From Lachnospiraceae bacterium (GTDB lineage Bacteria > Bacillota > Clostridia > Lachnospirales > Lachnospiraceae), in the NCBI GenBank assembly GCA_017527205.1, contig JAFXQK010000075.1:49937-113936 (forward strand): a stretch of DNA of 64,000 nt. The letters are read 5' to 3'. Below are positions 25,695 through 33,800 of the stretch, piece by piece. Within the stretch, counting starts at the first letter, position 1. Each line of letters opens with the position of its first letter. The position numbers were made by a program, and so were the translations under genes. The notes below the pieces were generated by a model. It saw only the letters and a list, made by a program, of their open reading frames with translations, did no database searches and was not told where the DNA came from.

Positions 25695-26633
25695 ATGGAG
25701 CAGAAAGCTTTTAATTTTAGAGAAATACAGGCCAGGGAGGAAAGATTGGCACCCGGACACAGAATGTGTGCTGGCTGCGGCGGAACCATCGCCGTTAGAA
25801 ATGTGTTGAAGGCGCTTCATCCCGGGGACAAGGCCGTCATCGGCAATGCCACCGGATGCCTGGAGGTGTCCTCCTACATGTATCCCTACACGGCATATGA
25901 GGACAGCTACATCCACAATGCTTTTGAAAACGCGGGAGCTACGCTTTCCGGCGTGGAGACGGCATATCATGCACTCAGAAAACGCGGCAAGATCGGTTCG
26001 GAATATAAGTTCATCACCTTTGGCGGTGACGGCGGTACCTATGACATCGGTCTGCAGTCCCTCTCCGGAGCCATGGAGAGAGGCCATGACATGGTGTACG
26101 TGTGCTATGACAACGGTGCCTACATGAATACGGGCATTCAGCGTTCCTCCGCAACGCCCATGTATGCGGATACCACCACGACGCCCGTGGGTTCTAAGTC
26201 CAACGGTAAGCCCCAGTCCAGAAAGGATCTGGCCACCATCATTGCGGCACATAACATTCCGTATGTTGCACAGACGACCTTCATCGGAAACATGAAGGAT
26301 CTCTACGTAAAGGCAGAGCGTGCCATCTATACGCCTGGCGCGGCGTTCCTGAACATTATGGCTCCCTGCCCTAGAGGCTGGCGCTATGATGCTCCTGACA
26401 TTATCGAGATATGCAAGCTTGGCGTGGAGACCTGCTATTGGCCTCTGTTTGAGGTGGTAGAAGGTGAGTGGAGACTGAACTATCAGCCGAAGCACAAGCT
26501 TCCCCTGGAGGATTTCTTAAAGAAGCAGGGACGCTTTAAGCATCTGTTTAAGCCGGGTAATGAGTACTTAATCGAGGCATTCCAAGAGGAAGTGGACAAG
26601 CGCTGGGAAGAATTGCTTAAAAAGTGCAATTAA
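25695..26633 (+). CDS. porB: 2-oxoacid:ferredoxin oxidoreductase beta subunit (TPP-binding)
   Basis: A 312-residue TPP-binding subunit. MCAGCGG at the start and further Cys residues (NATGCLEVS and one near CPRGW) coordinate the proximal [4Fe-4S] cluster as in PorB. The thiamine-binding motif runs from FGGDGGTYDIGLQSLSGA to CYDNGAYMNTG. The start follows AGGAG upstream of ATTATAAA. It ends the porCDAB operon and is followed by a strong terminator. Confidence 0.95.
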   Translation: MEQKAFNFREIQAREERLAPGHRMCAGCGGTIAVRNVLKALHPGDKAVIGNATGCLEVSSYMYPYTAYEDSYIHNAFENAGATLSGVETAYHALRKRGKIGSEYKFITFGGDGGTYDIGLQSLSGAMERGHDMVYVCYDNGAYMNTGIQRSSATPMYADTTTTPVGSKSNGKPQSRKDLATIIAAHNIPYVAQTTFIGNMKDLYVKAERAIYTPGAAFLNIMAPCPRGWRYDAPDIIEICKLGVETCYWPLFEVVEGEWRLNYQPKHKLPLEDFLKKQGRFKHLFKPGNEYLIEAFQEEVDKRWEELLKKCN

Positions 26634-26646
26634 TAACGACAATTAT

Positions 26647-26680
26647 CAGAAAAAATGCTATAAAATGGCATTTTTTTCTG
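26647..26680 (+). terminator. Terminator of porCDAB
   Basis: CAGAAAAAATGC (26647-26658) pairs with GCATTTTTTTCTG (26668-26680) with one bulge. The right arm supplies the T run. Confidence 0.88.
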
Positions 26681-26709
26681 TTGATTTTTTCGGAATAAGA
26701 GGTTATAAT
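26681..26709 (+). promoter_or_regulatory. Promoter of the 6S-like RNA
   Basis: TTGATT (26681-26686), 17-base spacer, TATAAT (26704-26709), immediately after the porB terminator. Predicted start near 26716. Confidence 0.75.
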
Positions 26710-26715
26710 AAAGAT

Positions 26716-26915
26716 AACCTGAAATGTACGATAAAGCTTGTTAGTTTTGAACCTACATTTACTTTCATGGGATTCTTATATTGCCAAGCGGCTGTCAAGC
26801 CCTCACTCCCAGGCATGCCTGGATCAGAGGATTGGAAGGGAAGGCAAAAACTTGGTTGCGGTTACCCACCTGGCGCGAGCTAGGAGTCAAAAAACAAGAC
26901 GCGGCATTTCGGGTG
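26716..26915 (+). ncRNA. ssrS: Probable 6S RNA
   Basis: A non-coding transcript of about 200 bases between a strong promoter and a strong terminator. The ends pair: ACCTGAAATG near 26717 with CATTTCGGGT ending near 26915 (one G-T). CTTGTT pairs with AACAAG further in, CCAAG with CTTGG, and the apical part folds as CCTC..CCAGG-CATG-CCTGG..GAGG. A long rod with a large central bubble and closed ends is the shape by which 6S RNA mimics an open promoter and binds RNA polymerase. The identification is by architecture and recalled sequence flavour. Forward frames through it lack ribosome binding sites. Confidence 0.65.
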
Positions 26916-26956
26916 TAAAAAAAGTATCCGGTGATGAAGCGGATGCGATACAAAAG

Positions 26957-26998
26957 AGAAAAAAGCAGCTATCGGGAGACCGAAGGCTGCTTTTTCTT
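26957..26998 (+). terminator. Terminator downstream of the 6S-like RNA
   Basis: AAAAAGCAGC pairs with GCTGCTTTTT (arms extending over 26957-26969 and 26986-26998). Inside, TCGG-GAGA-CCGA forms a second stem with a GNRA loop. It ends the RNA gene and separates it from the SpoIID-type gene. Confidence 0.9.
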
Positions 26999-27040
26999 AT
27001 CTGTATTTTTATGGGGATCGAAAGGAATACTAAGAAAGCA

Positions 27041-28549
27041 ATGACTGGTGTGGTAAAGAAGAATGCTACAAAAAAAAGGCGCATTCTGCGGAAGGGCTTT
27101 TTATGTGCTGCAATTCTGATGCTTTTCTTTTGGCATGTCGTGATTTCGATATTGAGCGGGGACAAGCCGGGGGACGGTCGGGAGAGGGATGCAGGAAATG
27201 AGGGACGAAAGCTTTTGAAGGGAGAAAAGACAGAGCGAAACATGCCTTATGAAATCCGTGTACTGATCCGTACCTCCGGCTATGAAGATCTGTATCATGA
27301 ATGCTTGGAAATGCAAGGAGATACGGAAATTGTTTTTGATGATGGCAGGGAGGAACGAAGGGTTCCAAAGGGTGAGGTCATACGTCTGCAAAAAGGGGAT
27401 GAGGTATTTAAGGGAGGAGAAACGATTGTCAGAATCTATCCCGAAGCCGGGAACGGGAGGGTGTCGGTCTTGAACGTGCTTCGAAGTCAGGGGATTGCCT
27501 CATATCAAGGAAGACTGGAGATTCGGGAAGTGGAGGAAGGCTTACTTCTCCTGAACGTCCTTCCGCTGGAGCACTATTTATGCGGAGTGCTCCCGAGTGA
27601 AATGCCATCTACCTTTCCTGAGGAAGCGCTAAAGGCGCAGGCCATATGTGCGAGGACTTATGCTTACGGAAAGCTAAGAAGCAGGGGGTATCCTGAGCTT
27701 GGCGCTGATTTGGACGATTCCACGGCGTTTCAAGTATATGGCAATTTGTCGGAGCAGAAAAGCTGCATGGATGCAGTGAAGGCAACGAGCGGCTTGGTTC
27801 TGGTTGATGAAAAGGGAAACCTGATGGAGACCTTTTATTATTCCACCTCCTGCGGAAGGGGAACGGACGTTACGGCGTGGCAAAGCGATGCACCGACTGG
27901 CAGTCTGACTTCCGGAGGAATAAGAATCTCCAGGTCTGCCATGCGGGCGATGCTTCAAGGCTCGGATCATGGAAGGAAGGAAAAAACGGAAGTCGTCGAC
28001 AGGGACGAGATGCGCAAGGAGGCTGATTTCTTATTGGTGGAGGAGACAGATGATTTTGAGGCAGAGCTTCCATGGTATCGTTGGACCTATCAAGTGGAGC
28101 GACTGAAGGTCGATGAGATGGCAAACAGGATAAGGCGCGTGCTGGATTTACAAGAAGACCTTGCGATTCACGACATTTCGGCAATGAGCATTACGCGGCG
28201 GGGACCCGGTGGCGTTGCCCTGGAGCTCAAAATGATTACGGATCAGGGGGAGTATGTTATATTGGGAGAGCATGGGATTCGTGAAGTGCTATGCGATGGC
28301 GAGACGCCTGTGATTAGGAGGGACGGAACGAAATCGGCATGTCCTTCGCTTTTGCCTAGCGCTTTTTTTCTCATGGAGACTAGCGCAATGGGAGAAAACG
28401 TGATAGGATATTCGTTAATTGGCGGAGGGCTGGGACATGGTATTGGAATGAGCCAGAATGCAGCCGGTGTCATGGCGCGGGAAGGCCATGATGCGGAAGA
28501 AATTCTCGCGTTTTTTTATGAGGGTGGAAGACTTCACGATATTCGGTAA
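27041..28549 (+). CDS. SpoIID/LytB domain protein
   Basis: A 502-residue membrane-anchored protein: basic N terminus, one membrane segment at about residues 18-36, then an extracytoplasmic SpoIID domain. The hallmark GVLPSEMPSTFPEEALKAQAICARTYA contains the catalytic Glu of the SpoIID lytic transglycosylase, which trims peptidoglycan stripped by an amidase. FYYSTSCGRGT and GGGLGHGIGMSQNAAGVMA are also typical. It may act in sporulation or as an amidase enhancer; no other sporulation gene is near. The start is uncertain: ATG 27041 has only AAGAAAG before it, and ATG 27011 none. A longer frame would cross the terminator and RNA gene. Confidence 0.87.
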   Translation: MTGVVKKNATKKRRILRKGFLCAAILMLFFWHVVISILSGDKPGDGRERDAGNEGRKLLKGEKTERNMPYEIRVLIRTSGYEDLYHECLEMQGDTEIVFDDGREERRVPKGEVIRLQKGDEVFKGGETIVRIYPEAGNGRVSVLNVLRSQGIASYQGRLEIREVEEGLLLLNVLPLEHYLCGVLPSEMPSTFPEEALKAQAICARTYAYGKLRSRGYPELGADLDDSTAFQVYGNLSEQKSCMDAVKATSGLVLVDEKGNLMETFYYSTSCGRGTDVTAWQSDAPTGSLTSGGIRISRSAMRAMLQGSDHGRKEKTEVVDRDEMRKEADFLLVEETDDFEAELPWYRWTYQVERLKVDEMANRIRRVLDLQEDLAIHDISAMSITRRGPGGVALELKMITDQGEYVILGEHGIREVLCDGETPVIRRDGTKSACPSLLPSAFFLMETSAMGENVIGYSLIGGGLGHGIGMSQNAAGVMAREGHDAEEILAFFYEGGRLHDIR

Positions 28550-28559
28550 GGGAGGAAGC

Positions 28560-29366
28560 ATGCGTAAGGTATGGAAGAAAATTTGTTTTTTTAGTAAGGA
28601 TATGGGAAGGCAGAATCTAAGTGCATTTTCTGCCAGTACGGCTTTCTTTTTCTTTTTATCCTTAGTGCCGATGCTGATGATGCTCTGTACAATCATACCT
28701 TATACGCCATTGACGGAAGAAAATTTACTGGTGGCAATGAGAGGCTGGATTCCGGAAAAAATTTTTCCGCTGGCGGAAGGCCTGGTGAAAGACGTTTATG
28801 AACGGTCAGATGGATTGTTGTCCATAACGGCGATTATAACCTTGTGGACCGCCGGCAAGGGTATGTTGGCGCTGATGCGCGGGCTCAATGCCATTGATGA
28901 CATCAAGGAAACGAGAAGTTATGTATGGGTTCGCATCGTGTCGAGCTTTTATACCATTCTGATGCTTGTCATGGTGGTTGTATCCTTGTTGGTCATGGTA
29001 TTTGGTAATCGCTTTGTGGACATGCTTTTATATAAACTGCCTCAATTGCAGCCGCTGGTAGCACTTTTGATGCATTTTCGGTTTCTGGCGATCTGGGCGC
29101 TGCTGACTCTTTTATTTATCGCCATCTTTGCATATGTGCCGAATGGGAGATTAAAGCTGCGGGAACAGATACCGGGAGCCGCTTTTACGGCCGTTGGATG
29201 GAGCGTGTTTTCCTGGGGCTTTTCGCTGTACGTGGATTGGACGGACTATAGTGTCTATGGAAGCCTTTCTTTGATTATCTTAGTTATGCTCTGGCTGTAT
29301 TTTTGTATGTATATCGTGATGCTGGGGGCTTACGTCAATAAATTTTTAAAGACGGAAATTGACTAA
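28560..29366 (+). CDS. YihY/BrkB family membrane protein
   Basis: A 268-residue inner-membrane protein with about six membrane segments. The N-terminal region (NLSAFSASTAFFFFLSLVPMLMMLCT) and the TLWTAGKGMLALMRGLNAID stretch match the YihY/BrkB (once called RNase BN) family, whose function is unsettled. The start ATG 28560 follows GGGAGGAAG and stands ten bases after the SpoIID-type gene, so the two are probably co-transcribed. Short charged C terminus. Confidence 0.85.
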   Translation: MRKVWKKICFFSKDMGRQNLSAFSASTAFFFFLSLVPMLMMLCTIIPYTPLTEENLLVAMRGWIPEKIFPLAEGLVKDVYERSDGLLSITAIITLWTAGKGMLALMRGLNAIDDIKETRSYVWVRIVSSFYTILMLVMVVVSLLVMVFGNRFVDMLLYKLPQLQPLVALLMHFRFLAIWALLTLLFIAIFAYVPNGRLKLREQIPGAAFTAVGWSVFSWGFSLYVDWTDYSVYGSLSLIILVMLWLYFCMYIVMLGAYVNKFLKTEID

Positions 29367-29445
29367 AAATATTACTTAATCTTAGATTTTTTTGTGGAAT
29401 GTGGATGAAATGTGGATATACACGTGGATGGAAAAAGATTTTTTC

Positions 29446-29474
29446 TTGACATTATTGGGAGTTTTGAGTAAAAT
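29446..29474 (+). promoter_or_regulatory. Promoter of the sortase-LCP unit
   Basis: A perfect TTGACA (29446-29451), 17-base spacer, TAAAAT (29469-29474). A second TTGACA at 29544 with TAAATT abuts the start codon and is probably not used for this gene. Confidence 0.75.
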
Positions 29475-29572
29475 TATTCTGTATTAGTTGAATGGATAAC
29501 TATGTCAAAAGCAGAAGAATGTGTAACGTCTTTGCAAAATTGTTTGACAAACAGGTGAAATTAGAGTAAATT

Positions 29573-30487
29573 ATGGAACAAGGTAAAAACAACAAGCGCT
29601 TTAACCCTTGGTTAATTCTTACCATTGTCTTTATTCTGGGGGCATGTATCTGTATCGGGTTTTTGCTAAAAACCGTCATTGATCAGAAGAATAAAGCGGA
29701 GGAAATGTCAAATTTAGTAAAAAAGACTTCGGAAGGGGACGAGATCCTTTCCGTAGTGCCGATCGAAAGCTCCTCGGAAACGGACAGCTCTAGCTTCGAG
29801 GCTACATCCTCGGAAACCGTTGAGGTTGTTACGACACCGGAACCGGAAGATCCTTTTGAAAAAAGTATCAGGCTGATGGAAGAGGCGGGGATTCCCGTTC
29901 CCGATCTGGAGGTGGACATTCCTAATCTTCAGGAGACGGTGAATGCGGACATTTATGCATGGATTTATATCCCGGGAACAAAGGTAAATTATCCCGTATT
30001 GCAGCATCCAACGGATGATTCGTATTATCTAAATTATAATCTTGACGGCAGCAAGGGATATCCTGGATGTATTTACTCGGAAAAAAAGTATAATAGTCAG
30101 GATTTCTGGGATGCCAACACAGTTCTCTATGGCCATAACATGAAGAACGGCACCATGTTTGGAAGCATTCATAAATATGAAGATGAGACCTTCTTTTATG
30201 AAAACCGTTATATTTATGTCTACACGCAGGAAAGAATATTTGCTTATAAGATTTTTGCTGCATACGTGCACAGTAATGAGCACTTGCTCTACAATAATAC
30301 GTTTGATGAACCTGACAAGTTCATGTATTATTTTGAAAAGGTTTTGCAGGAACGCAACATGAATCGTATTTTTGACGACGAGATTGAATTGACAGGAGAG
30401 GAACACATTATTACGTTATCCACTTGTATCAATGGTAAGCCGGAAAATCGGTTCCTGGTGCAGGGGGTATTGATGAATGAAGAATAA
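29573..30487 (+). CDS. srtB: Class B sortase
   Basis: A 304-residue membrane transpeptidase: N-terminal membrane segment (about residues 11-33), a Ser/Thr/Glu-rich stalk, then the sortase B fold. The catalytic His lies in LYGHNM, the Cys in TLSTC and the Arg in ENRFLVQG. The catalytic half is very similar to the sortase at 14047, with a shorter stalk. The ribosome binding site is weak. It overlaps the LCP gene by 11 bases, and a candidate substrate is encoded 1.2 kb downstream (31672), so this is a self-contained anchoring locus. Confidence 0.92.
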   Translation: MEQGKNNKRFNPWLILTIVFILGACICIGFLLKTVIDQKNKAEEMSNLVKKTSEGDEILSVVPIESSSETDSSSFEATSSETVEVVTTPEPEDPFEKSIRLMEEAGIPVPDLEVDIPNLQETVNADIYAWIYIPGTKVNYPVLQHPTDDSYYLNYNLDGSKGYPGCIYSEKKYNSQDFWDANTVLYGHNMKNGTMFGSIHKYEDETFFYENRYIYVYTQERIFAYKIFAAYVHSNEHLLYNNTFDEPDKFMYYFEKVLQERNMNRIFDDEIELTGEEHIITLSTCINGKPENRFLVQGVLMNEE

Positions 30488-31607
30488 TTTTAAAATTCAC
30501 CGTATCGTATTAAAGGTTTTATTATGGCTGGTGATCATCTCTGCAGTCGGATTTCTTGTTTTTGTTGGATTGCAGGTTTCTGGTAAAAATAGATTATATA
30601 AAAAGAGTGCCAACAAGCGCCCCGATTTGAGTGTCGCTTCCGTCACTTGGGAAGAGGATGAGACCACGGAAGAGGGCGAAGGCAGCGAACAGACAAGTGC
30701 ATCCGTTCCCATTCTCCAAACAGAGGATGAAGGTGACAACTGGGAGGAAGGAGATCTTCGATATAAAGGTGTTCATTACCGATATAATGACGAAATGCTC
30801 ACCTTCCTATTTATGGGAATTGACAAAAAGAAGGGAACGGTCAAGGAAGCAAAGAATGGTATAGACGGAGGCCAATCAGATGCCATGTTTTTAATGGCAC
30901 TGAATCCGAAAACGAAAGAAGCTACTCTGATTAACATTAATCGCGATACCATGACGGATATTGACGTTTATACCGAAACGGGTGTCTTCCTTGCAACGAT
31001 GAAGAGACAGATTACCCTTCAGCATGGTTATGGCGATGGCAAGGAGATCAGCTGCGAAAGAAGTGTTTCGGCAGTTTCCAAATTGTTTTATAATTTACCC
31101 ATTCATGGATATTGTGCCATTAATCTTGAAGCAGTGCCGAAGATTAATGATGCCGTGGGCGGCGTAGACGTGGTTGCCCTGGAAGACGTAAAGGAAGGCT
31201 CCAAAACGATCTTCAAGGAGGGCCAGAAGGTTCATTTGTCGGGTAAATTTGCAACACTTTACGTACAGTCCCGCGATGATAGCTTTGGAAGTGCCGGGAG
31301 GCGCGCGGAGCGACAGAAGCAATATGTAGTAGCCTATGCGGATGCCGCGAGGGCTGCCATGAAAAAGAATGTTACCGTATTGGTTGATTTGTTTAAGACC
31401 ATTAGTAAATATATGGTTACGGACATCACGGTTGATGAAGTCAGTTATTTTTCCACACAGGTTGCTGATTATAAATTTGACGGCAGTCGCATGTATTCCC
31501 TTCAGGGAGAGACCAAGATGGGTGAGGAGCATGAAGAGTTTTATGCAGATGAAAAGGCCCTGTTTGAGTTAATCCTGAAAGTATACTATGACGTCATTGA
31601 TGACTAA
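30477..31607 (+). CDS. LytR-CpsA-Psr (LCP) family protein
   Basis: LCP proteins transfer undecaprenyl-linked glycopolymers (teichoic acid, capsule) to peptidoglycan outside the membrane. The 376-residue protein has one membrane segment (about residues 10-30), an acidic Glu/Thr linker and the LCP domain: FLFMGID, GGQSDAMFLMALNPKTKEA, ININRDTM with the conserved Arg, HGYG, and SRDDSFGSAGRRAERQKQ with the phosphate-binding Arg cluster. It overlaps the sortase gene and so shares its expression. Confidence 0.9.
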   Translation: MKNNFKIHRIVLKVLLWLVIISAVGFLVFVGLQVSGKNRLYKKSANKRPDLSVASVTWEEDETTEEGEGSEQTSASVPILQTEDEGDNWEEGDLRYKGVHYRYNDEMLTFLFMGIDKKKGTVKEAKNGIDGGQSDAMFLMALNPKTKEATLININRDTMTDIDVYTETGVFLATMKRQITLQHGYGDGKEISCERSVSAVSKLFYNLPIHGYCAINLEAVPKINDAVGGVDVVALEDVKEGSKTIFKEGQKVHLSGKFATLYVQSRDDSFGSAGRRAERQKQYVVAYADAARAAMKKNVTVLVDLFKTISKYMVTDITVDEVSYFSTQVADYKFDGSRMYSLQGETKMGEEHEEFYADEKALFELILKVYYDVIDD

Positions 31608-31671
31608 TTTGGTATTAGGCCGCGAGGCTTGATATAACCACATGATTCTTAAAGAAAGGAGGACCAATCCA

Positions 31672-32277
31672 ATGAAAAAGTTTGTTAGATCTATCGCTTT
31701 AGTTTTAGCTGCAGTTTTAGTGTTTGGTATGACTGCCCTTGCAGCTACCAGCTCCGAGACTACCAACACCAGCTTGTCTGACGTTGAGAAGAAGCTTCTT
31801 GATGATGCTGTCGAAATTGGTTATTCTACCACTGGCGATGGCATTACCGTGGGCCCTGTAAGCGCTGATTGGCTTAAGCGTGCAAAGGATTACGTTGCAG
31901 CTCATCCTGAAGTAGTTAAGGGTGAAGTGCTTACCTGCGTTGACATCAGACATAATGGTGCAGCTACGGTTACTTTTAATTGCAAGTATTTTACTGGCAA
32001 TGGACCTTTCTATGTGCTTCACTATGATGCTTCTGACTGGGAGACCGGCGCTTACAATGAGAATAATTGGAAGCTGATTGAAGTTACCAAGAATGCTGAT
32101 GGAACTTATTCCTTCACTTCTCCTAGCTTCTCTCCGTTTGCATTTATTAGTGGAACTGCAGGTTCTGCTGTCGTAGCTCCTAAGACTGGTGAAGTTATTG
32201 CTATTTCTGCAATCCTTGCACTCATTATGATGGCAGGTGCAGTTGTTTGCGCAAAGAAGGCTCGCCTTCAGAAATAA
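31672..32277 (+). CDS. Small secreted surface protein with APKTG sorting signal
   Basis: A 201-residue protein with a signal peptide (MKKFVRSIALVLAAVLVFGM, cleavage likely after ALAA), a 125-residue extracellular domain I do not recognise, and a cell-wall sorting tail: APKTGE, a hydrophobic stretch and the basic end KKARLQK. Clostridioides difficile SrtB uses (S/P)PXTG motifs, so APKTG is a plausible substrate for the sortase 1.2 kb upstream. Start ATG 31672 follows AAAGGAGGACC. Strong codon bias and ribosome binding site suggest abundant expression. Confidence 0.85.
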   Translation: MKKFVRSIALVLAAVLVFGMTALAATSSETTNTSLSDVEKKLLDDAVEIGYSTTGDGITVGPVSADWLKRAKDYVAAHPEVVKGEVLTCVDIRHNGAATVTFNCKYFTGNGPFYVLHYDASDWETGAYNENNWKLIEVTKNADGTYSFTSPSFSPFAFISGTAGSAVVAPKTGEVIAISAILALIMMAGAVVCAKKARLQK

Positions 32278-32279
32278 TG

Positions 32280-32321
32280 AAAGAACGGTTATCGTTCTTT
32301 ATGATTAATCATGCATGATTA
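32280..32321 (+). terminator. Hairpin terminator plus 16-bp palindrome after the surface protein gene
   Basis: AAAGAACG-GTTAT-CGTTCTTT (32280-32300) begins just after the stop. A perfect 16-base palindrome, TAATCATGCATGATTA (32306-32321), follows, then a long T-rich tract to 32360. Either could stop transcription. Confidence 0.65.
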
Positions 32322-32420
32322 GTTAAGTATTTTTGTATTTTGTATTATTTTTTTCTTTTTGACATGTGGTTTTCTTGCGGAGTCACGTCGGGGCAACCTG
32401 GCATGACCCCGCTGGATAAA

Positions 32421-32721
32421 AAAGAAAGGCAATGAAGGTGTAAACAGACCAAATTGGTCGCCGTAGGAACTCATTTTCCTAAACATTCCAGAGAGGGATC
32501 GCCACCGGCTGAAAGCTTCCCAGGTAAAGATGAGATTTCGAATTTCCCACCGGAGCTGCTTCGATGAAGATCCTAGGATTGTTAGTTGAAGCCGGAAGCA
32601 ACCGTTATCAGCGTATGAGTGCCTGATGGAAAATATGGATCAGAAGTCAGGAATTAGGGTGGTACCGCGTAGAAATTGTATTTACGTCCCTTACACAGAG
32701 GATTGTGTAAAGGGCTTTTTT
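32421..32721 (+). promoter_or_regulatory. T-box riboswitch controlling pheST (Phe specifier)
   Basis: The conserved T-box AGGGTGGTACCGCG is at 32656-32669. Stem I begins near GGCAATGAAGGTGTAAAC and holds the AGAGAG bulge and GGCTGAAAGC distal loop. Candidate specifier TTC (Phe) lies at 32544-32546, or 32537-32539. The terminator (32688-32697 with 32704-32714, one bulge) ends in six T; its CCC can instead pair with GGG at 32657-32659 in the antiterminator. Uncharged tRNA-Phe is expected to favour read-through into pheS. Confidence 0.95.
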
Positions 32722-32752
32722 AGTTTAAAAAACAGAAAGGATGGAAAATCGG

Positions 32753-33781
32753 ATGAGTGAGTCATTTGGTGAAATCAAGCAAGAGATTATGGATGGCATC
32801 GGACAGCTGGCAAATTCTAAGGCAGTCTATGAGTTCAAAAAACAATTTCTGGATTCTAAGGCAGGGAAAATTGGCCTTCTGATGAAGGAGATGAAGAACA
32901 TCGCTCCGGAGGAGAGGGCTAATTTCGGTAAGCGTGTCAATGAATTAAAGGAGTGGGCACAGCAGCGTTTTACGGAGCTGGATGAAATGATGCGTGCTAA
33001 GGAGCTGGAGCTTCGCTACGAGTCAGAAAAGATTGACGTAACGGAACCTGCGGAGGAGATGAAGGCCGGAAATCTGCATCCCATTACGCAGATGAGAAAT
33101 GAAATTATCGACGTTTTCTCTGGCATGGGCTTTGAGGTCGTTGAAAATAAAGAAATAGAGAATGACTATTATAATTTTACGGCGCTGAATACGCCGAAGG
33201 ATCATCCTGCAAGAGACATGCAGGATACCTTCTATCTTTCCCCGGAGTTTCTTCTGGCAACGCAGACCTCGGCTGCTCAGATTCATACCATGGAGGCAAA
33301 GAAACCGCCCATCAAGATTCTTTGCCCTGGTAAGGTATTCCGTTCCGATGATGATGCAACGCATTCCCCCATGTTCCATCAGATGGAGGGCCTTGTTGTT
33401 GACAAAAAGATCACGCTTTGCGATCTTAAGGGAACACTGGATGCCTTTGTTCAGAAGATTTATGGAGAAGGCACGACAACGAGACTTCGCCCTTCTTATT
33501 TCCCGTTTACCGAGCCTTCAGTTGAGGTTGACGTCAGCTGCTTTGAGTGCGGTGGTAAGGGCTGTAAGCTCTGCAAGGGAACTGGTTGGATTGAGATTCT
33601 TGGCGCAGGTGTCGTAAACCGCAAGGTGCTTCAAAATTGTGGCATTGATCCTGATGAGTACAGCGGACTGGCCTTTGGTATCGGACTGGAGCGTGCAACC
33701 ATGCTGAAGTATGGTATCAACAACATTAAGCTTTTGTTTGAGTCCGACATAAAAGTGCTGGAACAGATTGACAATAATTAG
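32753..33781 (+). CDS. pheS: Phenylalanyl-tRNA synthetase alpha subunit
   Basis: With PheT forms the heterotetramer that charges tRNA-Phe. The 342-residue protein has the N-terminal coiled coil that binds tRNA, then class II motifs: motif 1 around [20 protein letters not shown], motif 2 in [20 protein letters not shown], and motif 3 in [17 protein letters not shown]. An unusual Cys cluster ([16 protein letters not shown]) looks like a zinc-binding insertion and is found in many Firmicutes PheS. ATG 32753 is preferred (AAAGGA nine to ten bases before); ATG 32741 sits on the ribosome binding site itself. Confidence 0.97.
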   Translation: MSESFGEIKQEIMDGIGQLANSKAVYEFKKQFLDSKAGKIGLLMKEMKNIAPEERANFGKRVNELKEWAQQRFTELDEMMRAKELELRYESEKIDVTEPAEEMKAGNLHPITQMRNEIIDVFSGMGFEVVENKEIENDYYNFTALNTPKDHPARDMQDTFYLSPEFLLATQTSAAQIHTMEAKKPPIKILCPGKVFRSDDDATHSPMFHQMEGLVVDKKITLCDLKGTLDAFVQKIYGEGTTTRLRPSYFPFTEPSVEVDVSCFECGGKGCKLCKGTGWIEILGAGVVNRKVLQNCGIDPDEYSGLAFGIGLERATMLKYGINNIKLLFESDIKVLEQIDNN

Positions 33782-33800
33782 TGGATGGGAGGAAAAAGTC

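Noticed and set aside
26738..27040. N-terminal extension of the SpoIID-type protein
   Set aside because: It would translate through the probable 6S RNA and its terminator and lacks a ribosome binding site. The membrane anchor expected at the N terminus starts after 27041.
32359..32387. T-box promoter from TTGACA at 32359
   Set aside because: No -10-like sequence occurs 16-18 bases downstream, so the match is probably chance in a T-rich tract.
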